Below are positions 8,673-16,890 of a stretch of DNA of 64,000 nucleotides, piece by piece. The DNA lies in contig JAJEFD010000009.1 of NCBI GenBank assembly GCA_022820645.1, positions 186,001 through 250,000 on the forward strand, written 5' to 3'. A program made the translations under genes and the position numbers. Below the pieces are notes generated by a model. It was not told the origin of the DNA, did no database searches, and saw only the letters and a list, made by a program, of their open reading frames with translations. Origin of the DNA: Dehalococcoidia bacterium. Its GTDB lineage: Bacteria; Chloroflexota; Dehalococcoidia; Lucifugimonadales; Australimonadaceae. The first letter of the stretch is position 1. The number at the start of each line of letters is the position of its first letter.

Positions 8673-8960
8673 TCAGGCTCCTTCCACCGCGATCACGGAG
8701 GCCGCCGCGGCCTCCCAGCGGATACCCACGATGCCCTGGTACGCGTCGGAGTTGTACCAGGCCTTCAGCGTCTCCATGTCCGGGAACTCCAGCACGACGA
8801 CGCGCTTCGGCTGCCACTCACCCTCGAGCACCTCGCTCGCGCCGCCGCGGACGACGAACCGCCCGCCGAACGGCTCCAGCGTCGCGGGCACCTGCGCGCC
8901 GTACCCCGCGTAGGAGTCGGGGTCGTGCACGTCGACGTCGGCTATCAGGTACGCCGGCAT
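8673..8960 (-). CDS. DUF1330 family protein
   Basis: 95 residues starting MPAYLIADVDVHDPDSYAGY, the typical DUF1330 opening, with the RVVVLEFPDMETLKAWYNS core of this ferredoxin-like (dimeric alpha/beta barrel) fold. Function of the family is not established. The ATG overlaps the stop of the upstream HbpS gene by 1 nt (TGATG), and the stop lies 3 nt before the RidA fusion, so all are co-transcribed. A longer frame open upstream is a shadow of the neighbouring genes. Confidence 0.9.
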   Translation of the reverse strand: MPAYLIADVDVHDPDSYAGYGAQVPATLEPFGGRFVVRGGASEVLEGEWQPKRVVVLEFPDMETLKAWYNSDAYQGIVGIRWEAAAASVIAVEGA

Positions 8961-9379
8961 CACTCCACTCCCATCGCTTCGAGCCCGATACGCGCCAGCG
9001 CCTCGTCCCGTATCGTCGAGTTGCCGCTCATCGCTATCCCGCCGACGACCTGCCCGCCGGAGACGATGGCGAGCCCGCCCTGGAGCGTCGTCAGCTTCGG
9101 GTCGCCCCAGTCGTTCAGCGTGCGCGCGTTCGCCTTCACGACGTGGTCGCGGAAGTCGACGGTGTTCATACCGATGCGCGCCGCCGTGTACGCCTTCGCG
9201 CGTGCGCGCCCCAGCATCCGCGCCGGAGCGCCGTCGACGCGGGCGCAGAGCACCTCCGCGCCGTGGGCGTCCGTGATGCAGAGCGCGCCGGGATTGTCCG
9301 TGCCGTCTGCGAACTCGGCGAATATCGCCTCCTTCGCCTTCAGGGCCTCCTCGAGGCCGATGCTCTTCGTCTCGAACAT
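8960..9379 (-). CDS. HbpS/GlcG-type (DUF336) protein
   Basis: 139 residues covering one whole HbpS/GlcG domain: ALCITDAHGAEVLCARVDGA, KAYTAARIGMN, LQGGLAIVSGGQVVGGIAMSG. Family members bind heme (HbpS) or accompany glycolate and diol catabolic genes (GlcG/PduO-C). It is homologous to the N-terminal domain of the 7020-8669 fusion two genes away, so the operon encodes the domain twice. It sits 3 nt after the maleate-isomerase-like gene. No signal peptide, so cytoplasmic. Confidence 0.88.
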   Translation of the reverse strand: MFETKSIGLEEALKAKEAIFAEFADGTDNPGALCITDAHGAEVLCARVDGAPARMLGRARAKAYTAARIGMNTVDFRDHVVKANARTLNDWGDPKLTTLQGGLAIVSGGQVVGGIAMSGNSTIRDEALARIGLEAMGVE

Positions 9380-9382
9380 GGC

Positions 9383-10153
9383 TTACATCTCCCGCAGCAG
9401 CCGGCCGAAGCCGGGTATCTTGTCGTCCACTCCGGCGAGGCGCAGCGACTGCCACGCCATCGCCTGCATACTGCTCACGACCGGCACGCCGAGCTCCTGC
9501 TCCAGCGTCTCGACGACGGCGACGCTCGGCATGAGCGCGCCCGTGATCCACACGCCGTCGGCGTTCGGCGTCGCGCGGAACAGGTCCGCCGCCATCCGCC
9601 GCACGATGCCGAGGTCCATCGTGGAGACCTCGTACGCCCGCAGCTCGCCGCCCGCCACCTCGCCGACCACCGAGCCCGCGTTCGCGACCTCGACGTCGGC
9701 GTTCGCGACGTACTCGGCCAGCTGCGCGTGCGTCTTGTCGTCGAACGGCGTGAGCATCGCCACCCGCGTCATGCCGAGCGCGTTCATCGCCTTGATGCAC
9801 GAGCCGAGGTCGGTCGCCGCGGGCGTGTCGGTGACGCTGCCGATGCGGGCCAGGATCTCGTCCTCGAACCTCCAGCCGCGCCCGGCGATGATGGGCACGC
9901 CCGCCTGCATGATCGACTGCGGTCGGCGGGTCATGATCTCCTCGGTCGCCGCCGGCAGGCGCTCGATGCCCGCCGCGTACGACGCCTCCCCCTCCGCGAG
10001 GACGACGCCGAGCGAGGTCATGACGATGGTCACGCCTTCGGGCGCGATGAGATAGAACTCGTACGAGTTGTTCTCGTGCGCGGGCGACGGGGTGATGAAC
10101 CCGCAGCGTGCGCGCCAGCCGTAGGGCCGGTCAGCGGTCGCGTTCAGCGCCAT
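9383..10153 (-). CDS. Maleate isomerase / arylmalonate decarboxylase-like protein lacking both catalytic Cys
   Basis: 256 residues of the Asp/Glu racemase superfamily, closest to maleate cis-trans isomerase and AMDase (COG3473): PYGWRARCGFITPSP start, MTRVAMLTPFD, LGVPVVSSMQAMAWQSLRLAG. Known enzymes use one or two cysteines, in a CTSG-like motif and an ISCT-like motif. Here these read AGRGW (90-94) and ITGALMPS (203-210), so both are gone. Either the reaction differs or it is a non-catalytic binding protein. First gene of the four-gene operon. ATG at 10153 follows a GGAGGA ribosome site. Confidence 0.78.
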   Translation of the reverse strand: MALNATADRPYGWRARCGFITPSPAHENNSYEFYLIAPEGVTIVMTSLGVVLAEGEASYAAGIERLPAATEEIMTRRPQSIMQAGVPIIAGRGWRFEDEILARIGSVTDTPAATDLGSCIKAMNALGMTRVAMLTPFDDKTHAQLAEYVANADVEVANAGSVVGEVAGGELRAYEVSTMDLGIVRRMAADLFRATPNADGVWITGALMPSVAVVETLEQELGVPVVSSMQAMAWQSLRLAGVDDKIPGFGRLLREM

Positions 10154-10229
10154 GCGTCCTCCTCCGGTCAGGGGGTGCGTCGGGAGTGTAAACGGCGAGC
10201 CGCCGCTGCGCCACTTGTGGGGGGCGGGA

Positions 10230-10865
10230 CTACCCGCGGCGCTTGCGTAGCTCCGCCCAGACGTCGTCAGGCGAGAGCCCCGCGTCCGCGAGCAGGACGA
10301 GCGTGTGGTAGAAGAGGTCGGCGACCTCGCCGGGAAGGCTCCCGGTGTCCTGCGTGGCCGCGGAGAGCGCGACCTCCACGCCCTCCTCGCCCACCTTCTG
10401 CGCGATGCGGGACGTGCCGCTCTCGAACAGCGAGGTGGTGTAGCTGCCCTCGGGGCGCTCCTGCTGGCGCTGGCGTATGACCTGGAAGACCTCCGAGAGC
10501 ACGCCCGGGCCCGCGTCGCTGCGCTCGTACTCCGGCTGCTCCGGCAGCGGCGTGAAGAAGCACGAGCGCTTGCCCGTGTGGCAGGCCGGGCCGTCCGCCC
10601 GCACCTTGAACAGCAGCACGTCGCCGTCGCAGTCGACCTGCGCCGACGAGACGTGCAGGAACGCGCCGGACGTCTCGCCCTTGTGCCAGGGCGCCTGCCG
10701 TGAGCGGCTGTAGAAGTGCATCTCGCCCGAGGCCAGCGTGCGCGCGACCGCGTCCGGGTTCATGTGCGCGACCATCAGCACCTCGCCGGTGGCCTCATCC
10801 TGGCAGATCGCCGTCACGAGTCCCTGGGCGTCCAGCTGTATCCGTGCGTTCTCTGCGGTCGTCAT
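10230..10865 (-). CDS. hisIE: Bifunctional phosphoribosyl-AMP cyclohydrolase / phosphoribosyl-ATP pyrophosphatase
   Basis: 211 residues. The N-terminal HisI domain carries the Zn/Mg-binding CDGDVLLFKVRADGPACHTG and RSCFF; the C-terminal HisE domain has SLFESG, KVGEEGVEVALSAA and EVADLFYHTLVLL. It carries out steps 2 and 3 of histidine synthesis. ATG at 10865 has GGGAGGGA upstream; longer frames upstream lack homology. A HAD hydrolase gene lies between it and hisF on the same strand, so the three likely form an operon. Confidence 0.95.
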   Translation of the reverse strand: MTTAENARIQLDAQGLVTAICQDEATGEVLMVAHMNPDAVARTLASGEMHFYSRSRQAPWHKGETSGAFLHVSSAQVDCDGDVLLFKVRADGPACHTGKRSCFFTPLPEQPEYERSDAGPGVLSEVFQVIRQRQQERPEGSYTTSLFESGTSRIAQKVGEEGVEVALSAATQDTGSLPGEVADLFYHTLVLLADAGLSPDDVWAELRKRRG

Positions 10866-10891
10866 CGGGTCCCTCCCGCGTTCGCGGCGCG

Positions 10892-11632
10892 TCAGTCGAA
10901 CAGCGCCGGGATCTCGGACAGATCGCTCACGATGTAATCGGGCGGCAGCAGCGCGCCGTTCTCCGGCGGCGGCGTTCGCCCCGGCGTGTCCTGCGTCCGT
11001 TGCACGAGCACGGTGCGCATACCGGCGAGCTTCGCCCCGTGCGCGTCGTCGTAGGGTGAGTCGCCCACGTAGAGCACCGCTTCCGGCGCGACGCCCATCT
11101 CGTCCACGAGTCGGGCGAAGATGCGCGGGTCCGGCTTGTAGGCGCACGCCTCCTCCGACGAGAGGACATAGGAGAAGCAGTCCCAGCCGTTGTGCTCGAT
11201 CGTCCCGTACAGGAAGCGGTCGTCCGCGTTGGAGAGCACCGCGAGCGTCCGCGTCCTCCCCAGCGCGTCGAGCGCGGCGTTCGTCTCGGGGAAGGCGTCC
11301 CTGGCGGCGAGCGCCGTCACGCTGTCGGAAGCCGCCTGCTCCGCGTCGCCGGTCAGCCCCATCGCCTCGAACGTGCCAACGAAGGCGTCGCGCCACGCCT
11401 CCCAGTACGACCTGAACGGCGGGCTCGCCTCCGGGTCGGCCATGTTCGTGCGCACCTTCCGGAACTGCACGTCGCGCGTGGCCCACTCCTTCCAGAACGC
11501 GAGGGCGTCGACGGGCAGTCGCTGCTGTTCCACGATCGCCTTGTGCGCCATCTGCCATTCGGCGGTGTCGTTCTTCACGAGCGTGCTGAACATGTCGAAG
11601 GCGATGACTTCGATGTTGCGGAGGTCCGTCAT
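10892..11632 (-). CDS. HAD superfamily hydrolase, haloacid dehalogenase-like
   Basis: 246 residues. HAD motif I is FDMFSTL (nucleophile Asp13) without the second Asp of phosphatases, motif II LSNADD, motif III YKPDP, motif IV VGDSPYDD. Lack of the second Asp in motif I is typical of the L-2-haloacid dehalogenase group, though many members have other activities. Between hisF (5 nt) and hisIE (26 nt), so an unassigned histidinol-phosphatase role is possible but not shown by sequence. Confidence 0.85.
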   Translation of the reverse strand: MTDLRNIEVIAFDMFSTLVKNDTAEWQMAHKAIVEQQRLPVDALAFWKEWATRDVQFRKVRTNMADPEASPPFRSYWEAWRDAFVGTFEAMGLTGDAEQAASDSVTALAARDAFPETNAALDALGRTRTLAVLSNADDRFLYGTIEHNGWDCFSYVLSSEEACAYKPDPRIFARLVDEMGVAPEAVLYVGDSPYDDAHGAKLAGMRTVLVQRTQDTPGRTPPPENGALLPPDYIVSDLSEIPALFD

Positions 11633-11637
11633 CGGCG

Positions 11638-12477
11638 TCAGTGGACCTCGCGCGTGGGGATGCCCTGCGCCGCCAGTGAACGTTTCACGTCCGCGATGAC
11701 GTGCTGGCCGTAGTGGAAGATGGAGGCCGCAAGCGCCGCGTCGGCGTGGCCGTCGGTCACCGCCTGCGCCAAGTGCTCGATGCAGCCCGCGCCGCCGCTC
11801 GCGATGACGGGGATGGGGACGGCGTCGGCGACCGCGCGGGTGAGCTCGAGGTCGTAGCCGTCCTGGTGGCCGTCGGCGTCCATGCTCGTGAGCAGCACCT
11901 CACCGGCGCCGAGCTCCGCCGTGTACTCCGCCCATCGCACCGCGTCGATGCCTGTCGGCGTGCGTCCGCCATGGATGTATACCTCCCACCGCGAGCCCGG
12001 GCCGACGGCGAGCGCTCCCTTGCCGGGGTGGCCGTCCGCGAGTAGCGACGGGTCCGCCGCCGGGCTGTCCGGCGCGATGCGGCGCGCGTCGATCGCGATG
12101 ACGAGGCACTGGTTGCCGAACGCTGCCGTCGCCGCCGCGAACGCGTCCGGGTTCAGCACTGCCGCCGTGTTCATCGACACTTTGTCTGCGCCCGCGTTCA
12201 GCAGCTTCCGCACGTCCTCGACGGTGCGCACGCCCCCGCCTACCGTCAGCGGGATGAACACCTGCTCCGATACGTGCTCGACCACGTCGATGATCGTGTC
12301 GCGTCCGTCCGAGCTGGCGGTGATGTCGAGGAAGACGAGCTCGTCCGCGCCCTCGCGGTCGTAGAAGGCGGCGAGCTCGACCGGGTCTCCGGCGTCGCGC
12401 AGGTTGACGAAGGACGCGCCCTTGACGACGCGCCCGCCTGTGACGTCCAGGCACGGGATGATGCGCTTGGTGAGCAT
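11638..12477 (-). CDS. hisF: Imidazole glycerol phosphate synthase subunit HisF
   Basis: 279 residues, (beta/alpha)8 barrel. The catalytic acids Asp11 (PCLDV) and Asp130 (VIAIDAR) are at the usual positions. [15 protein letters not shown] and IASGGAG phosphate-binding loops are present. About 25 residues longer than typical HisF, from an insert after IAIDARR. It makes IGP and AICAR together with HisH, which is not in this window. First gene of the hisF-HAD-hisIE run. Confidence 0.96.
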   Translation of the reverse strand: MLTKRIIPCLDVTGGRVVKGASFVNLRDAGDPVELAAFYDREGADELVFLDITASSDGRDTIIDVVEHVSEQVFIPLTVGGGVRTVEDVRKLLNAGADKVSMNTAAVLNPDAFAAATAAFGNQCLVIAIDARRIAPDSPAADPSLLADGHPGKGALAVGPGSRWEVYIHGGRTPTGIDAVRWAEYTAELGAGEVLLTSMDADGHQDGYDLELTRAVADAVPIPVIASGGAGCIEHLAQAVTDGHADAALAASIFHYGQHVIADVKRSLAAQGIPTREVH

Positions 12478-12528
12478 GGTCCTAACAGGATACCGGACGC
12501 GCGACAGGAGCGGGGCGGAGAGGGCTCG

Positions 12529-13167
12529 CTAGGCTGTCCACGACACGTGGCCGTGCAGGTCGGCGGGCTGCGGCTTGCTCTTGAAGACGGCGAACTCCGC
12601 CTTCGAGGTTGCGATGGTCGTGTCCGCGCCGTGGCCGGGCAGCACGAGCGAACCGTCGGGCAGGGTGAGCAGCCGCTCCTCGATGCTCGCAACCACCTGC
12701 CACAGGTCGTCGGACGTGTTCGTGCGTCCGGGCCCGCCGGGGAAGAGCGTGTCGCCGGAGACGAGCGTGCCGTCGGCGAAGAGGCAGAGCGCGCCGGGCG
12801 TGTGCCCCGGCGTGTGCAGGATGCGGATACGCGTCGCGCCGATGCCGAGCTCGTCGTTGTGGGCGAGCAGGGCGTCCGGCTCGCCGGGCAGCCTTCGGGC
12901 GTCGCTCTCGTGCACCGAGACGGGGAGGTCGGTGAGCCGCTTGAGGTCGGGGTAGCCCGCGACATGGTCCGGGTGCGTGTGCGTGACGATGACGCCCTTC
13001 ACCCGGAAACCGTCCGCCTCGCTCAGCAGCCGCTCGATCTCAGCGGGCGCGTCGACGAGGTACGCCTCCTTCGTGGCCGGGTCGGCGATGACGTAGCCGT
13101 TGTTGTCGTACGGCCCCATGCCGGCGACCTTGAACACGAGATGCGGGCCATCGTAGACGAGCGCCAT
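12529..13167 (-). CDS. MBL-fold metallohydrolase, glyoxalase II-like
   Basis: 212 residues. Zinc-ligand motif THTHPDH, then TPGHTPG and SGDTLF, and VLPGHG near the end: the binuclear metallo-beta-lactamase fold of the glyoxalase II/persulfide dioxygenase type. Start chosen at 13167 because GAGGAG lies 8 nt upstream; the frame is open to 13194 without a better site. Possible substrates are thioesters such as S-lactoylglutathione analogues; this is not decidable here. Fifty bases upstream of hisF on the same strand. Confidence 0.9.
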   Translation of the reverse strand: MALVYDGPHLVFKVAGMGPYDNNGYVIADPATKEAYLVDAPAEIERLLSEADGFRVKGVIVTHTHPDHVAGYPDLKRLTDLPVSVHESDARRLPGEPDALLAHNDELGIGATRIRILHTPGHTPGALCLFADGTLVSGDTLFPGGPGRTNTSDDLWQVVASIEERLLTLPDGSLVLPGHGADTTIATSKAEFAVFKSKPQPADLHGHVSWTA

Positions 13168-13261
13168 GCGTAACTCCTCGACTGGTGTCCGCATAGGATA
13201 ACGCGGAGCTTGCGGCGTGGGGTGCTATGCTCCGCCGCACGACTGCACGGAGGCGCGGAAC

Positions 13262-13627
13262 GTGGATGGCTCGCTGAAGGAAGCGGTGCGCGAGTACGCG
13301 CTCGGGCTGCCCGGAGCGTGGGAGGACCACCCCTGGGGCGAGAGCGCCATCAAGGTGGGGAAGAAGGTGTTCGCGTTCCTCGGTGTGCCGGGTACGGGGT
13401 TCGGCATGGGCGTGAAGCTGCCCGACTCCGCGGGCGCGCTGCTCTCGATGCCGTTCGCGCGTCCGGCGGGCTACGGCCTCGGCAGGAGCGGATGGGTGGA
13501 GATGACGTTCGCCGAGGACGACGCCGATGCGCCGCCGCTCGATCTGCTGCTGGAGTGCGTCGAGGAGAGCTACCGCGCCGTCGCGCCGAAGACGCTCGTC
13601 AAGGAGTTGGACGCGCAGGGCGGGTAG
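13262..13627 (+). CDS. MmcQ/YjbR family DNA-binding-fold protein
   Basis: 121 residues from a GTG at 13262 with GGAGG 8 nt upstream. YALGLPGAWEDHPWGES, KVGKKVFAFL, and a C-terminal LLECVEESYRAVAPKTLVKEL match the MmcQ/YjbR (DUF419) family, a CyaY-like fold with no settled function. Divergent from the MBL gene by 94 nt. An upstream in-frame ATG at 13217 would add 15 residues without similarity. Confidence 0.82.
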   Translation: MDGSLKEAVREYALGLPGAWEDHPWGESAIKVGKKVFAFLGVPGTGFGMGVKLPDSAGALLSMPFARPAGYGLGRSGWVEMTFAEDDADAPPLDLLLECVEESYRAVAPKTLVKELDAQGG

Positions 13628-13660
13628 GGCGCCTCCCGTTGCCGGAATTCCCTGCCAGCC

Positions 13661-13870
13661 CTACGCTTGGTCGAACTCCTGCCTGCCGATGCCCAAGTCT
13701 CTCCGGATTCCGTGGACCGTTCCTGTGGCCAGGTCTCGATTGCCGTGTCTTGGGACGGTGGTTTCCTGGTTGTTGGCTGGGTTGATCCAGATTTCGTGCG
13801 AACCTCCCGCTTGGCGGTCGAAGGCGCAACCCAGCCTTCTGAGCTTCCTCGTCAGCTCCCTGTAGGTCAT
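13661..13870 (-). CDS. hicA: HicA-type mRNA interferase toxin
   Basis: 69 residues, MTYRELTRKLRRLGCAFDRQ followed by GGSHEIWINP, the catalytic His of the double-stranded-RNA-binding-like HicA fold, and VPRHGNRDLATGTVHGI. HicA cleaves mRNA when free of HicB. It overlaps the hicB stop by 4 nt and follows it, an antitoxin-first order. Confidence 0.92.
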   Translation of the reverse strand: MTYRELTRKLRRLGCAFDRQAGGSHEIWINPANNQETTVPRHGNRDLATGTVHGIRRDLGIGRQEFDQA

Positions 13871-14112
13871 ACAGCGACAGAGATGCTGCCCTGTCCTGTC
13901 CGCAACCGGGCTATCCGCGCAGGCAGAGGCTTGCCGCGGTCCTGGTAGGAGAGAATAAAGTGCTCAGCTACGGTGCACAGTTCAGCCAGAGTCTCTTTAG
14001 GTGTCTCCGCCCAGGCTCGGCACCCGGGAAGTTCGGGTATCTCCGCCATGTAGAACCACCCCTGCTCCTCGCAGGGTTCGTGCAACACGTAGTCCAACTG
14101 GTACAACTCCAT
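13867..14112 (-). CDS. hicB: HicB-type antitoxin
   Basis: 81 residues starting MELYQLDYVLHEPCEEQGWF, with the partial RNase H-fold core YMAEIPELPGCRAWAETPKE shared by HicB proteins. No separate HTH or RHH domain is visible. ATG at 14112 has GAGAG just upstream; a longer open frame to 14211 has no similarity. It neutralises HicA and often autorepresses the pair. Confidence 0.9.
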   Translation of the reverse strand: MELYQLDYVLHEPCEEQGWFYMAEIPELPGCRAWAETPKETLAELCTVAEHFILSYQDRGKPLPARIARLRTGQGSISVAV

Positions 14113-14203
14113 GCTCTCACGGCTCCACGATGGCCTCAGTCCGCATTGTACGCCATCCCGCAACGGAGACTTCACGTGAGCACGAGAGGCCTGCATTGGA
14201 GCT

Positions 14204-14563
14204 CTATGCAACGGTGGTCGCCTGGTGGAAGAGCAACTGCCAGCCGTTCTCCGAGCGCAGCCAGAATGAACTGCGGTGCGCGACCTGCTCCTCGCCCGCG
14301 TATGTCTCGACCGTGGTGTAGGTCACCTGCGCAACGTCGGCGCTCAGCAGGCGAACGTCGAGGCCATCGAGCCTAGCGTCGATGGGACGTGTGGCCATTC
14401 TCAACGTGTCCTCGCGATTGTAGATGCGGCCTGACCTGCCGAACTCGAAGAAGCGCGGCGCGAGGACACGCTCCATCGAACCCCGGTCGAACCGCGTCTC
14501 TGCGCGCCACAGACCCTCTTCGAGCAGTTGCAACTCCGTGCGGTCGTGCTCGCTGAACTTCAT
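14204..14563 (-). CDS. DUF4440/SnoaL-like (NTF2-fold) protein
   Basis: 119 residues. ELQLLEEGLWRAETRFDRGSMERVLAPRFFEFGRSG and the C-terminal HRSSFWLRSENGWQLLFHQ are the DUF4440 pattern of NTF2-like cone-fold proteins, which include isomerases, cyclases and non-enzymes. Eight nt downstream of the LLM oxidoreductase stop, so in the same operon. Function unknown. Confidence 0.82.
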   Translation of the reverse strand: MKFSEHDRTELQLLEEGLWRAETRFDRGSMERVLAPRFFEFGRSGRIYNREDTLRMATRPIDARLDGLDVRLLSADVAQVTYTTVETYAGEEQVAHRSSFWLRSENGWQLLFHQATTVA

Positions 14564-14571
14564 GCGGGGGA

Positions 14572-15576
14572 CTACCGGAGCGCGGGCAGCACCTCGGCGG
14601 CGGCGAGGCGTATCGCGCCCTCGACAACCTCGCGCGGCGTGCCCGGCCACCCAAAGCGCAGCGACGCGTGCGTGACGCCGATGTCGGCGAAGCGCTGGAG
14701 GTCCGCGGTGACGTCGTCCGGGCTCCCGACGATGAAGCGCCCGGCGGCCAGCTCCTCGAATGGCTGGGTGAAGTCCTCCTCGCCGGGCAGCGCCTTGTCC
14801 TGCCCCCACGCGGCGTACGCCTTGTACTTGCCCTCGAGGAACGGGCGGGCGGTGGCGATCGCCTCCTCACGGGTGGGCGCGACGAACGTCTCGCGCGACA
14901 TCGGCAGCGTGTCCGGCGGCGAGTGGCCGTGCTCGGCGCGCACCGTCTTGTACAGCTCCACCTGCCGCGCCAGCGTGTCGAACGGCGCGTGCGGGTTCAG
15001 GTACCACGTCTCGCCGGTGCGGGCGATGCGGCGCACCATGCCGTCGCCGTTCGCGGCGATCCAGATGCGCGGGTGCGGCTGCTGGATGGGGCGTATGCCG
15101 AGGTGCACGCCGGTGACCTTCGTGAAGCGCCCCTCGAACGTCACCTCGCCGCCTGCCCAGAGCTGCCTGGCGAGGCGCAGGTTCTCGAACATCCGCGCGA
15201 TGCGGTCCTCGTGCGTGACGCCGAACGCCTCGTACTCCTCGTCGCGGTAGCCGAGCGCGGCGTTGATGATGACGCGCCCGTTCGTGAGCACGTCGAGCGT
15301 CGCGACATCCTCGGCCATCTGCACCGGGTTCTGCAGCGGGATGAGGACGGTCGAGAGCATGTCCATGTCGCCGGTCTCGGCGCTGATGCGGGCGAGCGCG
15401 ATGAGCGGCTGCAGCATCTGGAACGGGTGCGACAGGTAGTGCTGCCCCGCGTAGATGTAGTCGAAGCCGAGTTCGCGCCCGACGCGCACGAGGTGGAGCA
15501 CGTCGGCGAACCGCTGCACCATGTCGCCGTCACCGGAGTGCTGGAGGAGGCCGGAGAGGGAGAGACCGAACTTCAC
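14572..15576 (-). CDS. LLM-class (luciferase-like) flavin/F420 oxidoreductase
   Basis: 334 residues of the bacterial luciferase-like TIM barrel: KFGLSLSG start, LGFDYIYAGQHYLSHPFQM, LDVLTNGRVIINAALGYRDEEYEAFG, and IQQPHPRIWIAANG. The pattern fits FMN- or F420-dependent monooxygenases and reductases; cofactor and substrate are not decidable. First of three LLM proteins in the window. Its start overlaps the heptad-repeat gene stop by 4 nt, suggesting translational coupling. Confidence 0.9.
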   Translation of the reverse strand: MKFGLSLSGLLQHSGDGDMVQRFADVLHLVRVGRELGFDYIYAGQHYLSHPFQMLQPLIALARISAETGDMDMLSTVLIPLQNPVQMAEDVATLDVLTNGRVIINAALGYRDEEYEAFGVTHEDRIARMFENLRLARQLWAGGEVTFEGRFTKVTGVHLGIRPIQQPHPRIWIAANGDGMVRRIARTGETWYLNPHAPFDTLARQVELYKTVRAEHGHSPPDTLPMSRETFVAPTREEAIATARPFLEGKYKAYAAWGQDKALPGEEDFTQPFEELAAGRFIVGSPDDVTADLQRFADIGVTHASLRFGWPGTPREVVEGAIRLAAAEVLPALR

Positions 15577-15974
15577 GATGCCGCGTCCAGCCGCGCGATG
15601 TCGGCCTGCATACTCGTGAGCTCGGTGATCATCTCCCTGATGCGGGCCCGGTTCTCCCTGCTCTCAGTTTGGATGTCCTGTGCCCTCTCGTTGTGGGATT
15701 GCATCCATCCGTTGTGCGTCTGCACCCAGTCGTTGTGGGACTGCACCCACTCGCTGTGCCTCTGCATCCAGTCGTTGTGAGACTGCACCCACTCGTTATG
15801 CCTCTGCATCCACGCGTTGTGCTCCAGCATCCACTCGTTGTGCCTGCGCATCAACTCCTCGTGCGCCTCCAGGCGCTTGTCGTGCGACTGCTGCTCAGCC
15901 TCCATCCGGTCCATCGCCTGGACGAGGTTGGCTATGGCCCTCGCGTGCATCTCCATGCGGTCCGGTGAACTCAT
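15573..15974 (-). CDS. Heptad-repeat coiled-coil protein
   Basis: 133 residues. Residues 45-100 are eight contiguous 7-residue units of the form H-N-x-W-(M/V)-Q-x (HNEWMLE, HNAWMQR, HNEWVQS, HNDWMQR, HSEWVQS, HNDWVQT, HNGWMQS, HNERAQD), flanked by charged helices. Trp and Met/Val occupy adjacent positions in each heptad, so a long coiled coil or His/Trp-lined rod is likely. No signal or membrane segment. ATG at 15974 follows GGAGGAG. The stop overlaps the LLM start by 4 nt. No family recognised. Confidence 0.85.
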   Translation of the reverse strand: MSSPDRMEMHARAIANLVQAMDRMEAEQQSHDKRLEAHEELMRRHNEWMLEHNAWMQRHNEWVQSHNDWMQRHSEWVQSHNDWVQTHNGWMQSHNERAQDIQTESRENRARIREMITELTSMQADIARLDAAS

Positions 15975-16061
15975 GCAACTCCTCCGCGCGCGGCGATTAT
16001 AGCAAGGGCCGCTGCTATGATTTCCCTACGCACTCTCCCCCCGACGGAGGCACGACACCCG

Positions 16062-16883
16062 ATGGACCGCACAGCCCACATCGCGCAGCGCATCGTTGGC
16101 GCGCGCATATTCGAGTACGGCATCATCGCGCTCATCCTCGCGAGCGGCGCGCTGCTCGGACTCGCCACCTCGCCCGCCATCGTCAACCAGTACGGCGACG
16201 CGATCGCGATGGGCAACCGGGTCATCCTCGGCGTGTTCATCGTCGAGGCCGCGCTCAAGATGCTGGCGCTCGCCCCGACCTCGCAGCGCTACTTCCGCGA
16301 CGGCTGGAACGTCTTCGACTTCGCCATCATCCTCTTCGCGCTCGTACCCGCGACCGGCTCGTTCGCGATGGTCGCCCGGCTCGGACGTCTGCTGCGCGTG
16401 CTGCGCCTCATCTCCGCGATCAAGGAGCTGCGGCTCATCGTCGGGGCGCTCGTGCGCTCCATCCCCAGCGTCGCCAATATCATGATGCTCATGAGCATCG
16501 TCGTGTACATCTACGCCATCGTCGGCTACCACCTCTTCCACGAGGCCGACCCCACGCACTGGCGCACCCTCGGCATATCGCTGCTGTCGCTCTTCCGCGT
16601 CATCACGCTGGAGGACTGGACGGACATCATGTACGCCGCGATGGAGCACAACGGGCTCGCGTGGATCTACTTCCTCAGCTTCGTGGTCGGCGGCACGTTC
16701 GTCGTGGCGAACCTCTTCATCGCGGTCGTCATCAACAACCTGGACAAGGCGAAGGTCGACCAACTGATGACACTGGAGACGCCACCCTCGCGCGAGGAAC
16801 TGCTGCGCGAACTCCGCACGACGCAGGAGACGCTCCGCCGCCTGGAGGACCGCCTCAGCGGGTACGGCGGGGAGGGGCGGTAG
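16062..16883 (+). CDS. Single-domain voltage-gated cation channel (BacNav/Cav-like)
   Basis: 273 residues, six transmembrane helices. S4 near residues 102-125 has Arg every third position (MVARLGRLLRVLRLI, then K). The pore loop after S5 carries the filter TLEDWTD at residues 182-188. NavAb-type sodium channels have TLESWSM; acids at the fourth and seventh positions are the changes used to make the calcium-selective CavAb (TLDDWSD). A C-terminal charged helix follows S6, as in tetrameric bacterial channels. ATG at 16062 is preceded by GGAGG at 11 nt; an upstream start at 16017 adds no similarity. Confidence 0.9.
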   Translation: MDRTAHIAQRIVGARIFEYGIIALILASGALLGLATSPAIVNQYGDAIAMGNRVILGVFIVEAALKMLALAPTSQRYFRDGWNVFDFAIILFALVPATGSFAMVARLGRLLRVLRLISAIKELRLIVGALVRSIPSVANIMMLMSIVVYIYAIVGYHLFHEADPTHWRTLGISLLSLFRVITLEDWTDIMYAAMEHNGLAWIYFLSFVVGGTFVVANLFIAVVINNLDKAKVDQLMTLETPPSREELLRELRTTQETLRRLEDRLSGYGGEGR

Positions 16884-16890
16884 CCCCCTA

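Noticed and set aside
6732-10055. Very long plus-strand open frame (1107 codons) and another at 8660-10480
   Set aside because: Composition is Arg/Val/His-rich low-information sequence typical of the antisense of high-GC genes; the minus strand here carries four well-supported genes.
15675-15842. 21-bp tandem DNA repeats resembling a CRISPR array or minisatellite
   Set aside because: The repeats are contiguous without spacers and encode the regular heptads of the minus-strand protein.
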